Shown: positions 37,376-51,106, numbered from the stretch's first letter. The stretch is 64,000 bases of DNA from Psychrobacter sp. JCM 18902 (GCF_904846615.1 NZ_CAJHBK010000001.1:2542001-2606000); one strand, 5' to 3'. Notes: generated by a model not told the origin, from the sequence alone. Numbers and translations: made by a program.

Positions 37376-37403
37376 AAAAAAGACAGCCTAGGCTGTCTTT
37401 TTT
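37376..37403. terminator. Terminator after the TM_helix protein gene
   Basis: A palindrome built on GACAGCC/GGCTGTC with flanking A6 and T7 runs. It serves the plus-strand gene and probably also the convergent 471-residue gene. Confidence 0.9.
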
Positions 37404-37463
37404 TATGGCGTAAATTTAGTTTCTACAAAAATCCCGCTACAGAACATCGCTACAAAATCATAC

Positions 37464-38879
37464 TCAGAACTTGGTCTTCCGTGCAGGTATATTCAAATTT
37501 AATTGCATTCGCATTGGCTCATTTTTACTTGCTGATAAGTTATTTGTCGTTTGCTTTTTATGCTGTTGGTTTAAGCGCTGTAGTTGCTTAGTCAGCTGCC
37601 GCTCACGCTGGGTCATCGGATCAACGGGTTGAATCCATAAATCGATATCAATAAAGGTGTCATTAGACTCGTCAATAAAATCAATGCCCAATACAATCAC
37701 ATGATGCAGCTCGGCTATTGGCAGGCGGCTCGCAACATCCTGTGCAATCCTTGCTAAGTTTGGCTGAATAGCCTGTTTACTGTGCTGGCTCTCAACATCT
37801 TGCCCATAAAATATTAATACATAATGCCTTCCCAAGCTCTCATAAGAGTGCTGATGGACGACATAACCTTCTTTTTGCAGACCATGTGCTTGTTTAGGAT
37901 GCCTATATAGAGTTCGAACCAGCTCATGGCGTGAAAATAAAGACTCGTCCAATAACTGCTGTTGCCAATAACAGCGTTTTGTTCCTAGTGTCTCTTTATC
38001 AGCATTGTCTAGTACTTCTTCATCGAGCATCTCTATCATTTGGGTGCTTAACTGCGACCACAGAGCTGCCGCTTGCGCCATATGCTGATGATACATCTGC
38101 GCAGTCGTGCTTTTGTTTTTGTAGGCAAGTGTCATAGCGACTAATGCAGGATTGGGCTCATCTTGCACCTCGTACTTGATGAGTGCATTATCTACTGCGA
38201 TAGCGTCCCTAAATAAAGTAGGGCGATGTAAAAACTGAATGACTAGATCTGCTTCTGATTCAAAGCTAGCGACATGATTACTGGCTGAATACTGTAATTG
38301 CCCTAAACGATAATGCAAAAATCGCCATAACTCGCATGGTGCTTGTAGGCTTGCTAATATCGCCTGCCAGTCATGCCAGCTAAAAACTTGTAGCTGCTGC
38401 ATACTGTCGCTCATATCCACCACCAAATCTTCCATAAAATAGCGGACACCAAAGCCATGAATGAGCCGTTTTAGGGATTGTCGTTGCTGGTTATTTATCT
38501 TAATTTTATTGATTTCTTCAGCTTTATCGGTGCGCTGAATATCAAAAACTAAAACATTATGGCTCATGTTGGCGTTATTTTTATGCTGAGTAAGATATGT
38601 CTTGTGCCATATGAGCGCGGCCTTTACTACCGCCATACGCGCAGCTTTAATATCGACCAGACTACTTTTAGCAGGCAAATACAATATGAGCTCAAGTAAT
38701 GATAGGTTACCCAGTGGCAATTGATAATGATATTGCTGAGCACGGTAATATGCGTCATATTTATGCTCAAGATGCTGCATATTGGTCAAAGCAATATCTA
38801 CAGCATCTTTCTGCAAATAGCAGGTCAACTCATTAACAAGACAATCATTATCAGATAGGGTAATAGATGAGTCAGACAC
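37464..38879 (-). CDS. Unrecognised 471-residue protein
   Basis: No family was recognised. The protein is soluble, rich in Gln, His, Leu and Tyr, and starts at a GTG with AAGG about nine bases before. It has helical N-terminal two thirds and a C-terminal segment with alternating hydrophobic strands (YVLIFYGQDVE, HHVIVLGIDFIDE, TFIDIDLWIQPVD), then a polar tail rich in Gln/Lys/Asn (LTKQLQRLNQQHKKQ). Lone context: it converges on the TM_helix gene. It may be genus-restricted. Confidence 0.7.
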   Translation of the reverse strand: MSDSSITLSDNDCLVNELTCYLQKDAVDIALTNMQHLEHKYDAYYRAQQYHYQLPLGNLSLLELILYLPAKSSLVDIKAARMAVVKAALIWHKTYLTQHKNNANMSHNVLVFDIQRTDKAEEINKIKINNQQRQSLKRLIHGFGVRYFMEDLVVDMSDSMQQLQVFSWHDWQAILASLQAPCELWRFLHYRLGQLQYSASNHVASFESEADLVIQFLHRPTLFRDAIAVDNALIKYEVQDEPNPALVAMTLAYKNKSTTAQMYHQHMAQAAALWSQLSTQMIEMLDEEVLDNADKETLGTKRCYWQQQLLDESLFSRHELVRTLYRHPKQAHGLQKEGYVVHQHSYESLGRHYVLIFYGQDVESQHSKQAIQPNLARIAQDVASRLPIAELHHVIVLGIDFIDESNDTFIDIDLWIQPVDPMTQRERQLTKQLQRLNQQHKKQTTNNLSASKNEPMRMQLNLNIPARKTKF

Positions 38880-39184
38880 AGTGTTAACCTTTTATTATCG
38901 AATGAACGCGTTGTATGGTAAGTTGCTATTGATGAGCATAACACTAGAGCATGTTGAATATTCGCAAATGTTTTTGCTATAACGACAGGCTACCAACAAA
39001 AAACTTAACAAAATAAGCCTTATTAAATGCAGTCGCTTTCAGGGCAATGAGTTGTTATGATAATAGCAAAGTAGCATGATTTGCAGTCAAACTTATCGCT
39101 TATGGGCTGGCTTTGATTACATTTTTTAGAGACATTTATTAAAATTATTTAATGACCATCATATAATAAAAAGGATTGAACGTT
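38880..39184. other. Intergenic region before the SDR-like gene
   Basis: These 305 bases between divergent genes are AT-rich. No clear promoter, repeat or small gene was recognised. Confidence 0.45.
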
Positions 39185-39853
39185 ATGAAGCGCTTTAAAG
39201 AGAAAACTGTCATTATAACAGGTGCAGATTCTGATATTGGTCGTGCAACGGCGCTTAGATTTGCACAGGAAGGGGCGAATTGTATAATCGTTGGTATTAA
39301 TAACGATATTTTAGAATACATCTACGAGGATCTGCCACAGGATCATACATGGATCAATACAGGTAACCACCTTACCGTAACCAGTGACATTAATGATCTG
39401 AACCAAACGGCAAGATTAATAGAGCATGTACGCGATAAATATAAACATATTGATGTGATGGTCAATATAGATACTGCGGTCGGCATTCATCAGTCAGTTA
39501 TTCCAGAACTGATAAAAACCCAAGGCAATATCGTTAATGTATCAACGCTAACGGAGATATCAGCAGACTGGAATATAGAGAACTATAAAGCTAGGCAAAG
39601 GAATTTGACTGATGTTACAAAGAAGCTGGCATTAGAGAATATACCAAATAATGTACGTATTAATGCCGTATCTGCTGGATTGGTGGCAACAGACATCAGT
39701 CCAAATCCATTTATTAGCCACTCTCCACTAGGGAAGACAGCGACACCGTTTGATGTAACCGCCGCTGTGATGTTTTTAGCCAGTGATGATGCTGCCATCA
39801 TTACTGGTATGAATTTACCTGTCGATGGCGGGGTTAGTACGTTTAATAGCTAA
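39185..39853 (+). CDS. Divergent short-chain dehydrogenase/reductase-like protein
   Basis: The frame can be read from a TTG at 39176, but the ATG at 39185 is preferred. The 222-residue product has a Rossmann start TGADSDIGRATA (12-23), whose usual central Gly is Asp, and an SDR ending VRINAVSAGLVATD then TGMNLPVDGG. Compared with active SDRs the NNAG motif reads NIDT, the YxxxK motif reads YKARQ (Lys replaced by Gln), and about 25 residues are missing between them. It is probably not a normal oxidoreductase; it may be decaying or have a binding role. Confidence 0.75.
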   Translation: MKRFKEKTVIITGADSDIGRATALRFAQEGANCIIVGINNDILEYIYEDLPQDHTWINTGNHLTVTSDINDLNQTARLIEHVRDKYKHIDVMVNIDTAVGIHQSVIPELIKTQGNIVNVSTLTEISADWNIENYKARQRNLTDVTKKLALENIPNNVRINAVSAGLVATDISPNPFISHSPLGKTATPFDVTAAVMFLASDDAAIITGMNLPVDGGVSTFNS

Positions 39854-39904
39854 CTCAATGCTTAGTTTTTTAGCCATTCTTAAAACTCATCACCGCAAAC
39901 AAAA

Positions 39905-39934
39905 GACCTCCTGACATTAATCTGTCAGGAGATC
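39905..39934. terminator. Hairpin between the SDR-like and acyltransferase genes
   Basis: CTCCTGACA and TGTCAGGAG pair over nine bases with a six-base loop, in the gap between the two convergent genes. Confidence 0.7.
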
Positions 39935-39972
39935 TTAATATAATACAGATACTCATAACTCATTTAAAAACT

Positions 39973-40707
39973 TTATTCAGCTGAATGATTGATATCTTGT
40001 AATGGTTGAGATAAGCGCTCAGGATGTCTTGGTATCACCCCTTTATACTGAGCATAAATTTTTGGTAAATCCGCTTCGATATCACCACTAGGATAAACCA
40101 ACGACATAAAGCGTATCTCTTTAGTTTTGTAATCCATCGCTACCGGCAAAATAGGTACACCAGCGCCCACTGCTAAATAATAAAAGCCAGATTTCCAAGT
40201 TTCAGTATATTGACGCGTGCCTTCTGGTGCTAAACCCAAAAATAGTGGCTTACCGGTTTTGAACTTATCAATACTTGCTTGCAGCACTGAGCCTTTGTCA
40301 CTACGATCAATGGGAATCACCCCTATCCAGCTTAATAGCTGAGCAAATATTGGCACTTTAAATAACGTATGCTTACCCATAATACTGATTTTTAAATCTA
40401 GGGCGAATAAACTGGGTATTGCATAAACCCCGTCGATATTCGAAGTATGCGGCAGCGCTAAAACCACGGCTTGTGAAATATTTGGAATCTCTCCAACTGT
40501 ACGCCAACCCGCAGCTTTTAGCATAGCTGAGGCAATCACTGGCGCAATTTTATTACCGCGTTTCGGGACTAAACTACCCAGCTGCTTTCTACTAAGCTTA
40601 GGCAATATTTTAGAGTTTACAGACTTAGAAGCAGCAGCTTTTGAGCGATTAAACAACTTTGATGTCATGACGGCACCACATAATAAAAGATACCTACATA
40701 ATAACAT
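39973..40707 (-). CDS. Lysophospholipid acyltransferase family protein
   Basis: The 244-residue protein has the PlsC-type HX4D motif (HTSNID, 87-92) and the substrate-binding APEGTR motif, with GKHTLFKVPIFAQLLSWIGVIPIDRS between them as in 1-acyl-glycerol-3-phosphate acyltransferases. It probably acts at the inner-membrane surface on phospholipid precursors. An in-frame ATG at 40668 would remove a 13-residue start; neither ATG has a convincing ribosome site. It follows parE on the same strand with a 110-base gap. Confidence 0.88.
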   Translation of the reverse strand: MLLCRYLLLCGAVMTSKLFNRSKAAASKSVNSKILPKLSRKQLGSLVPKRGNKIAPVIASAMLKAAGWRTVGEIPNISQAVVLALPHTSNIDGVYAIPSLFALDLKISIMGKHTLFKVPIFAQLLSWIGVIPIDRSDKGSVLQASIDKFKTGKPLFLGLAPEGTRQYTETWKSGFYYLAVGAGVPILPVAMDYKTKEIRFMSLVYPSGDIEADLPKIYAQYKGVIPRHPERLSQPLQDINHSAE

Positions 40708-40792
40708 TAAGCTTATACAACCAAATTGAATTTTATAGGCTTTTATTGCTTACCAGCTTACCGGTTTATAAAGTTATATAAATATATAGCTA

Positions 40793-40812
40793 TTGATGGA
40801 CATATCCATCAA
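40793..40812. repeat. Short palindrome after parE
   Basis: TTGATGGA and TCCATCAA pair over eight bases around a CATA loop just past the parE stop. There is no T-run, so it is only a possible 3' stabilising hairpin. Confidence 0.5.
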
Positions 40813-40817
40813 GCCGA

Positions 40818-42704
40818 TTAGGATATGTCAGCCAAATTGCCTTTATTCTCAAGCCAAACCTTGCGATCAGCAGCCCGTTTTTTAGCCAGCAGCATATCCA
40901 TCACGCTATTGGTCAGCACCATGTCATCCATATCTAGCTGAACTAAACGCCGAGTATCACGGTTCATGGTCGTCTCACGTAACTGCTCTGCACTCATTTC
41001 ACCCAAGCCTTTAAAACGGGTAATCTGCGCTTTTTTATTGCCCGGCACATTGGACAAAATGTGCTGAAGCTCAGGCTCATCTAACGCATAATGCACCTCT
41101 TTACCCACGTCTACTCGATATAACGGCGGCATGGCGACAAATAAATGACCCGCATCCACCAAGGCAGGAAAATGCTTAACAAATAGGGCGCAGATGAGCG
41201 TGGCGATATGCAGACCATCAGAATCCGCATCCGCTAAGATACATACCTTATCATAACGCAGCTCAGACAAATCATCAGATGCCGGATCGACACCGATAGC
41301 AATGGCGATATCATGAATCTCTTGGCTCGATAACACCGTATCTGATGACACCTCCCACGTATTTAAAATCTTACCACGCAGCGGTAATATCGCCTGATAA
41401 TGACGGTCACGTGCTTGCTTGGCGCTACCACCCGCAGAATCACCTTCCACCAAAAACAGCTCAGCACCATCACGCAAATCACCTCGACAATCTGCCAACT
41501 TACCCGGTAATGCAGGACCTTGCGTGATTTTCTTACGGGCGACTTTTTTGGCAGACTTTAGACGACGTCCAGCTTTATTAATCGCCAGCTCTGCGATTTG
41601 AGTACCCATATCAGCATGCTGGTTTAACCACAGACTAAAAGCATCTTTTGCCAATGTCTGTACTGCCCCAGCAGCTTCGCGGCTAGATAGACGCTCTTTG
41701 GTCTGTCCAGAAAATTGCGGCTCAGAAAATTTAAGCGACAGAATATAGTTCACCCCATCCCAGACATCTTCTGCCGTTAGCTTGACACTCCGTGGTAGCA
41801 AATTATGAATATCGCAAAACTCACGCAATGCCTCTAAGATACCCGTTCGCAGACCATTGACGTGCGTACCGCCTTGCGCGGTCGGAATCAGGTTCACATA
41901 GCTTTCTTGAATTGGCGTACCGCCGTCAGGCAACCAAGACAAGGCAAAGGTAATAGCAGCACGTTCGCCCGCTTTTGCATCGTAATTGTAATAGAACGGT
42001 GCTTCAGGTAAGGTTTCTAAACCATCCAACTGTTCGCTTAGATATTCGACCACTCCGTCAGTAAACTGCCAAACCACCTTTTCATTATTAATATCATCGA
42101 CAAATTCAATCGTCAGCCCAGCTGCCAATACAGCTTTGGCTTTTAGATTGTGCTTGAGCTGCTTGACATTAAATTTAGGCGTATCAAAAAAGCGACCATC
42201 TGCCCAAAAATGTACTCTGGTACCACGTTTTCGTTTGTTTGAGCTGACTGCTTCAGTCAACGGCGTAACTGGTGCGCCATTTTCAAACGCCATATCAAAC
42301 TGTGTACTATCACGCCATACCGTCACTTCGACGCGTGTGGATAAAGCATTGACGACAGAGATACCCACACCATGCAGACCGCCTGACACCTCATAATTAG
42401 AAGTCGAAAACTTCCCACCAGCATGCAAACGGGTCAAAATCAGCTCAATCCCTGACTGATTAAATTCAGGATGAATATCAGTCGGCATACCGCGCCCATC
42501 ATCCTCAACTGACAATGAGCCATCGCTATGCAGTTGCACCTTGATGGTTTTCGCATAACCCGCCAACGCTTCATCAACTGAGTTATCGATAACCTCTTGC
42601 GCCAGATGGTTCGGGCGCGTGGTATCGGTATACATACCTGGGCGACGACGTACTGGCTCAAGCCCTTCTAAAACTTCTAACGATTGCGCATTATATTGAC
42701 TCAC
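40818..42704 (-). CDS. parE: DNA topoisomerase IV subunit B
   Basis: ParE supplies the ATPase of topoisomerase IV, which decatenates daughter chromosomes. The 628-residue protein has the GHKL ATPase with EVIDNSVDEALAG, DDGRGMP and GGLHGVGISVVNALS. It also has the transducer region and the TOPRIM domain with EGDSAGGSA and DADSDGLHI. The GTG start at 42704 is chosen because AAGGA lies eight bases before; the nearby ATG in another frame soon hits a stop. The yqiA-parE order is as in E. coli. Confidence 0.96.
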   Translation of the reverse strand: MSQYNAQSLEVLEGLEPVRRRPGMYTDTTRPNHLAQEVIDNSVDEALAGYAKTIKVQLHSDGSLSVEDDGRGMPTDIHPEFNQSGIELILTRLHAGGKFSTSNYEVSGGLHGVGISVVNALSTRVEVTVWRDSTQFDMAFENGAPVTPLTEAVSSNKRKRGTRVHFWADGRFFDTPKFNVKQLKHNLKAKAVLAAGLTIEFVDDINNEKVVWQFTDGVVEYLSEQLDGLETLPEAPFYYNYDAKAGERAAITFALSWLPDGGTPIQESYVNLIPTAQGGTHVNGLRTGILEALREFCDIHNLLPRSVKLTAEDVWDGVNYILSLKFSEPQFSGQTKERLSSREAAGAVQTLAKDAFSLWLNQHADMGTQIAELAINKAGRRLKSAKKVARKKITQGPALPGKLADCRGDLRDGAELFLVEGDSAGGSAKQARDRHYQAILPLRGKILNTWEVSSDTVLSSQEIHDIAIAIGVDPASDDLSELRYDKVCILADADSDGLHIATLICALFVKHFPALVDAGHLFVAMPPLYRVDVGKEVHYALDEPELQHILSNVPGNKKAQITRFKGLGEMSAEQLRETTMNRDTRRLVQLDMDDMVLTNSVMDMLLAKKRAADRKVWLENKGNLADIS

Positions 42705-42814
42705 AAATGCATCCTTAACGATTCATGTTCGATTAATTCTATTAAGCCATTATAACGAAAAATAGCGACAGTAACGTCAATAGTCAGTCGCTCACGTCAT
42801 ATAATGTCGCCTGT

Positions 42815-43462
42815 TTAGACTCGTACTAAATCTTGTAGCATATTTATCACCATCGGCAACTGCTCACCAAAGTCACTAAACCGATGATCGCCACCCGCTT
42901 GTAAAATAACCGTACTCCCTTGCTGTTGATAAAAGGCTTTAGACAATTCAGGATTTAATAACTCATCGCCTTCTTTGATAAATACAGCAATTTTTTTAGG
43001 ATAATGAATTTCTGATAACTGATGATCTGCAAACCATTGCAAATCCGCAGAAGTAATATCCCAACCGCCAGTGGTCGTATAGAGAATTTGATTCTTTGGC
43101 AATTCATCTTCGCCTTGACCTTCATTACTATCGTTATTTAACAGTAAGTCATGAGCAAAGCGCTGTAATGTCACATGTGGCTGAGTACTGGGATTTAATA
43201 GTAAAGCCGCACAGCCTGTATGGTTGCTCACCAAGGTAGAAAAATAGCCACCCAATGAGCTACCAACGAATACAACTTTTGAGTCGCTGCCCCATTCCTC
43301 AACTAGACTTATCAGTTTATCGAACACGTCTTGTGGCGATTTATTCAAATCGGGACGCAGTACATTGATATCAGGATAATGATGCTGGCAGTATTTTTCT
43401 AATAGCATTCCCTTGGTAGAGTTCGCATCACTGTCCAGTCCATGGATATAAATCAAGTTCAC
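42815..43462 (-). CDS. yqiA: YqiA-like alpha/beta-hydrolase esterase
   Basis: The 215-residue protein begins IYIHGLDSD and has the nucleophile elbow GSSLGG (Ser in VFVGSSLGGYFS), an LLNPS loop, and the C-terminal His in GGDHRFSDFGE, as in YqiA/UPF0227 esterases. The start is GTG. It lies upstream of parE on the same strand with a 110-base gap, the order known from enterobacteria. The natural substrate is unknown. Confidence 0.85.
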   Translation of the reverse strand: MNLIYIHGLDSDANSTKGMLLEKYCQHHYPDINVLRPDLNKSPQDVFDKLISLVEEWGSDSKVVFVGSSLGGYFSTLVSNHTGCAALLLNPSTQPHVTLQRFAHDLLLNNDSNEGQGEDELPKNQILYTTTGGWDITSADLQWFADHQLSEIHYPKKIAVFIKEGDELLNPELSKAFYQQQGSTVILQAGGDHRFSDFGEQLPMVINMLQDLVRV

Positions 43463-43650
43463 GTATCATCTCACTTATTAATTTTGTTATGATTATCTTA
43501 TATAGGCTAGTGACGCTAAGCATAGCACCCGCTAAACAAAAATAATAACAATAAAACGGCACACCATTAGTCAGCATTTGCGACATAATAATATTGTCAT
43601 AATAGTTTTATACAAGTCAAAGGAATGACGATAATAGCAATGGAGTCGCC

Positions 43651-43902
43651 ATGAACCAACAGTTTGAGCTGTTTGAGATTGCCAATCCATGTATTGGTCT
43701 TTGCCAAAGCAATAAAAAAGGCTATTGCTTTGGTTGCCTGCGCAGTCGAACGGAGCGCCAGCGATGGCATGATATGACGACAGAGCAGCAACGCGAGGTG
43801 CTAAGGCTTATCGCAGGACGTAAGCTGCGTATAGAGCAAATGAGACAGCGTAAAGGCGAGCAGTTAGGGTTTGATTTTGATGAGATGGGTGAGTTGTTTT
43901 GA
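43651..43902 (+). CDS. DUF1289 small cysteine-containing protein
   Basis: The 83-residue protein carries the DUF1289 pattern: NPCIGLCQSNKKGYCFGCLRS at about 11-31, with four cysteines that could hold zinc or an iron-sulfur cluster, followed by W/R-rich ERQRWHDMTTEQQREVL. The family has no settled function. It is divergent from yqiA. Confidence 0.85.
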   Translation: MNQQFELFEIANPCIGLCQSNKKGYCFGCLRSRTERQRWHDMTTEQQREVLRLIAGRKLRIEQMRQRKGEQLGFDFDEMGELF

Positions 43903-44318
43903 GGAGTAAACGATAGGTATTTTAGATTGTCAAAGCAAGATATCATATTCTAAGCTTGGCACTTTTAAGAAAATAATATGTAAAAAATTTAGAAAAATAG
44001 CTTCATTATTAAAAAAATCTTTCTTAAAGCTGAATTTTGATTAGGTATATTGAACATTCAAATGTGCTGCTGGCAATAACTATTTTTTAGATAGTTCGAT
44101 ATTAAAAATCGATAAGTTTAGTTATTCTAGGTTACACAATTTCGCCATATATTGGCAAAGAATAATACTGCCACGAAGGGCTAATGCTAAAATCTCTCCA
44201 AATATTGTTACAAACCTAGCTAAGGTCTCAACATTATCGTAGGTTTATACCTAAATTGATACAGTTCTAGCAATCAGTAGCCCTAATGTTTAAATGTTCA
44301 ACAGACCGTACATACCTA
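43903..44318. other. AT-rich intergenic stretch
   Basis: These 416 bases separate the DUF1289 gene and the small membrane-protein pair, which are convergent. No long frame, strong hairpin or repeat was recognised. Confidence 0.45.
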
Positions 44319-44615
44319 CTATGTAGGCATTTCTTGAATCTTATTTCTTACAAAGATCAAAAATATTCCTGAACAAAAATCTATAATTGCCCAAATTTCC
44401 TTTGGTAAGTAAGTTTTTATTATGGGATTGAAAATAAGAGCGAGTAAAACAAAAACCCATGGCAATACAACTTCTTTCTTTTCAAAAGCTATAAATGCTG
44501 CCCATGTAAAAACTCCAAAAACTACAAGCCGCAATAACGTATAATAGCCATATGGCAATGGCAATACACCCAGTAAAAGAAGCCCAGCTGCAAAGTATAT
44601 AACTAGTTTTGGCAT
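44319..44615 (-). CDS. DUF6804-like small membrane protein
   Basis: The 98-residue protein has four hydrophobic segments (about 4-22, 25-43, 48-65, 75-92) and looks like the DUF6804 family. Its ATG abuts the stop codon of the upstream 63-residue gene, so the two are translated together. No function is known. Confidence 0.65.
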   Translation of the reverse strand: MPKLVIYFAAGLLLLGVLPLPYGYYTLLRLVVFGVFTWAAFIAFEKKEVVLPWVFVLLALIFNPIIKTYLPKEIWAIIDFCSGIFLIFVRNKIQEMPT

Positions 44616-44807
44616 TTACCAAGCTCCAAACCATATGCCGATGCCATGCACTATTGCTACGGGAAAGAACAATGCTCCTGCTATAAGAAAGCCCCATCTT
44701 TCATCTGAAAAACAGGTTATCACATGAGTAAGCCACGCTCCAAACAGTGCAATAAGTATGAAGACAGCTAATTCGCCTTCACCTTTCATTTTTTTCAGAC
44801 TATTCAT
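44616..44807 (-). CDS. 63-residue two-helix membrane protein
   Basis: A short charged N-terminus (MNSLKKMKGEGE) leads into two hydrophobic helices (LAVFILIALFGAWLTHVI, then FLIAGALFFPVAIVHGIGIW). It is directly upstream of the DUF6804-like gene with no gap. No family was recognised. Confidence 0.6.
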   Translation of the reverse strand: MNSLKKMKGEGELAVFILIALFGAWLTHVITCFSDERWGFLIAGALFFPVAIVHGIGIWFGAW

Positions 44808-45150
44808 TATTTGTGCCTTATAAATGGAACAGAAAACTACAATCAGTAATAATATAGCAAAATAAACAATAGAGGCTAACTTTTATCTACTAAAGGCATT
44901 CATTATACTATAATCGATCTGCTATAGAACAAAGATAGCTATACTGATTCTATTTTTGCCGCCTATTTATGCTTAGGTATAGCATAGCAATCAAGAAAAA
45001 TGTATCTCTTTATCTCATAGCTATAATAGCTATATTTGTATCTCTTTTAATCGATGTTACCAGTGTACTGAAAGGCGTGGCTAAGTAATCATCTGAAGAT
45101 CGAGTCTACAACACACTCTATTGGCTGAGGTATAAACAACCCACGGACAA

Positions 45151-45192
45151 AAGAAAACCCCTTTTCGCTAACGCGAAATGGGGTTTTCTTTT
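45151..45192. terminator. Terminator with an attached 5S-flank motif
   Basis: AAGAAAACCCC and GGGGTTTTCTT pair, with an inner CGC/GCG stem. Immediately after, at 45193-45208, is AAAATAGAGAGCTGAC, the same 16 bases that end both 5S genes. Confidence 0.8.
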
Positions 45193-45310
45193 AAAATAGA
45201 GAGCTGACACCAGAAAAGCGCCATAAAAACTGCATGCCAATTTTAGGCAGCGCAAGGGCAAATCCTTTAAATAGGATTTGCTGCGTAGGTCACTAGGAAT
45301 AAAAGATAAA

Positions 45311-45344
45311 AAAAAGAGCCACCCTGTTAAGGATGACTCTTTTC
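45311..45344 (-). terminator. Terminator of rRNA operon 1
   Basis: AAAAGAG and CTCTTTT pair, with an imperfect inner stem and TGTTAA loop, about 10 bases after the 5S gene in the minus direction. A T-run follows on the minus strand. Confidence 0.78.
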
Positions 45345-45354
45345 AAAATAGAGA

Positions 45355-45468
45355 GCTGACGATGACCTACTCTCACATGGACGAATCCACACTACCATTG
45401 GCGCAATGATGTTTCACTTCTGAGTTCGGGAAGGGATCAGGTGGTGCCATCATGCTATTGTCGTCAGC
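45355..45468 (-). rRNA. rrf: 5S ribosomal RNA, operon 1
   Basis: About 114 bases with the 5S landmarks: terminal stem GCTGACGA/TCGTCAGC, then on the minus strand ATGGCACCACCTGATCCC and CCGAACTCAGAAGTGAAAC. End points are estimated from the terminal pairing. Confidence 0.93.
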
Positions 45469-45661
45469 AAAGGGGGTTAGATATGAGTCTGTTATTTTTA
45501 TTGTTTGACTATAAGTGTTTAGTTTATGGTCGATCAACTTGTAACCTAACTGAATCAAGGTTAAAGGTGATATCGAAATATTCTTTCTTTTATTCTATAG
45601 GCTTTCGCTTATACAAGATAGATTAATTAGAGCTTTCATACAAACCACTTGGGTGTTGTAT

Positions 45662-48522
<2,861 letters not shown>

Positions 48523-48867
48523 TACAACCCCAAGTAGTCTTTCGACTGCTAAGTGTTATAAAGTCTAATTATGATAACGATATCACCTATGTTTATACGC
48601 TTGATTCAGTTCTCTTATTACTTTTTTTAATCACTCATCCCTGGGATAACAACTGATGTCGTTAAGAGGTGAGTGATTAAGGTTAAGAGGTGCGCGTGAA
48701 CACGCTCCTCCTAACCCAGACTCATATCTATGTTTTTAAATAGTCTCTATGCTCTCGTCGAGTCACAGATTCTGTATAAAACAGAAAGAAGTAATCGTGT
48801 CTTTATTCAAAGATAAATCACTTGTTTCTATTTATACTATTAGCACTTAAAGCTTATTCGTCTATAG
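48523..48867 (-). other. 23S/tRNA-Ala internal transcribed spacer, operon 1
   Basis: These 345 bases include two stable hairpins: AATCACTCA/TGAGTGATT (48629-48678) and GTTAAGAGG... paired with CCTCCTAAC (48682-48715). The latter may be processing signals. GTTAAGAGGTG occurs twice (48661 and 48682). Identical in operon 2. Confidence 0.7.
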
Positions 48868-48943
48868 TGGTGGAGCCAAACGGAGTCGAACCGTTGACCT
48901 CCTGCGTGCAAGGCAGGCGCTCTACCAACTGAGCTATGGCCCC
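48868..48943 (-). tRNA. tRNA-Ala (TGC), operon 1
   Basis: A 76-base cloverleaf reads GGGGCCATAGCTC at the 5' end and ends with encoded CCA. The anticodon loop CTTGCAC gives TGC. It lies in the 16S-23S spacer as is usual. Confidence 0.97.
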
Positions 48944-48952
48944 ATTATAAAA

Positions 48953-49029
48953 TGGTGGGTCTAAGTGGACTTGAACCACTGACCCCCGCGTTATCAACAC
49001 GGTGCTCTAACCAGCTGAGCTACAGACCC
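48953..49029 (-). tRNA. tRNA-Ile (GAT), operon 1
   Basis: A 77-base cloverleaf starts GGGTCTGTAGCTC and ends with encoded CCA. The anticodon loop TTGATAA gives GAT. Confidence 0.97.
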
Positions 49030-49104
49030 AATTACGCTTGTTAAAACGTAAGCTTAAACTAAAGAACAACTTGTTGTGAATTCTTGCTGACCGAATGCCA
49101 TCTA

Positions 49105-50643
<1,539 letters not shown>

Positions 50644-50958
50644 AATCTTGCTATGAAGTCCTTTAAAGAGACTTCTAAACTTGGCTCATCTAATCTGGCA
50701 AAATCGCTAAAAATTATGTTCGTAATGAATTAACTTTGAGTTTTTCTGCTGTCTTAAATGATAATTTTTATAGTTAGAATGAACTCCGAAAAGAAGTTAA
50801 AACCAACTTTATTTTTTAGCATTCTGAATCAGCAAAAATCCACACAAGTTGTTCTTTAGTTATGCTTTTAAATAGTGCTCAATCACTGTCGTCCAGTGCT
50901 AGTATTTTCAACTAAACAGTCTCAGCCAATGTGGCTTATCCTATTTAGCGAGCTGACT

Positions 50959-50986
50959 ATCATATCATGTTTTAATAGTCTGTCAA
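50959..50986 (-). promoter_or_regulatory. rRNA operon 1 promoter P2
   Basis: Minus-strand TTGACA (50981-50986), a 16-base spacer and TATGAT (50959-50964), about 315 bases before the 16S gene. Confidence 0.85.
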
Positions 50987-51078
50987 CTTCTTTTTTAATT
51001 TCGTTTCAATAAGTTAGCTGGTTAATTTACTGTGATTGCTCACTGTCTTATTAACTGCTTTGCCTTGATGAGGTGCGT

Positions 51079-51106
51079 ATTATATACATCTCACAGCCTG
51101 TGTCAA
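51079..51106 (-). promoter_or_regulatory. rRNA operon 1 promoter P1
   Basis: Consensus TTGACA (51101-51106), 16 bases, TATAAT (51079-51084), then ACGCACC, a GC-containing discriminator as expected for stringent control. AT-rich tracts upstream of -35 could act as an UP element. Confidence 0.9.

Larger units (their letters stand above)
44808..45354. other. Region downstream of the first rRNA operon
   Basis: These 547 bases hold two terminator-like hairpins, an extra copy of the 16-base motif that otherwise lies at the 3' border of each 5S, and the upstream region of the small membrane-protein pair. A hairpin GCAAATCC/GGATTTGC near 45255-45280 is also present. No gene was recognised. Confidence 0.55.

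Noticed and set aside
39176..39184. TTG start for the SDR-like gene
   Set aside because: The ATG at 39185 is in frame and aligns with the usual SDR beginning; the TTG sits nearly on the AAGGA site.
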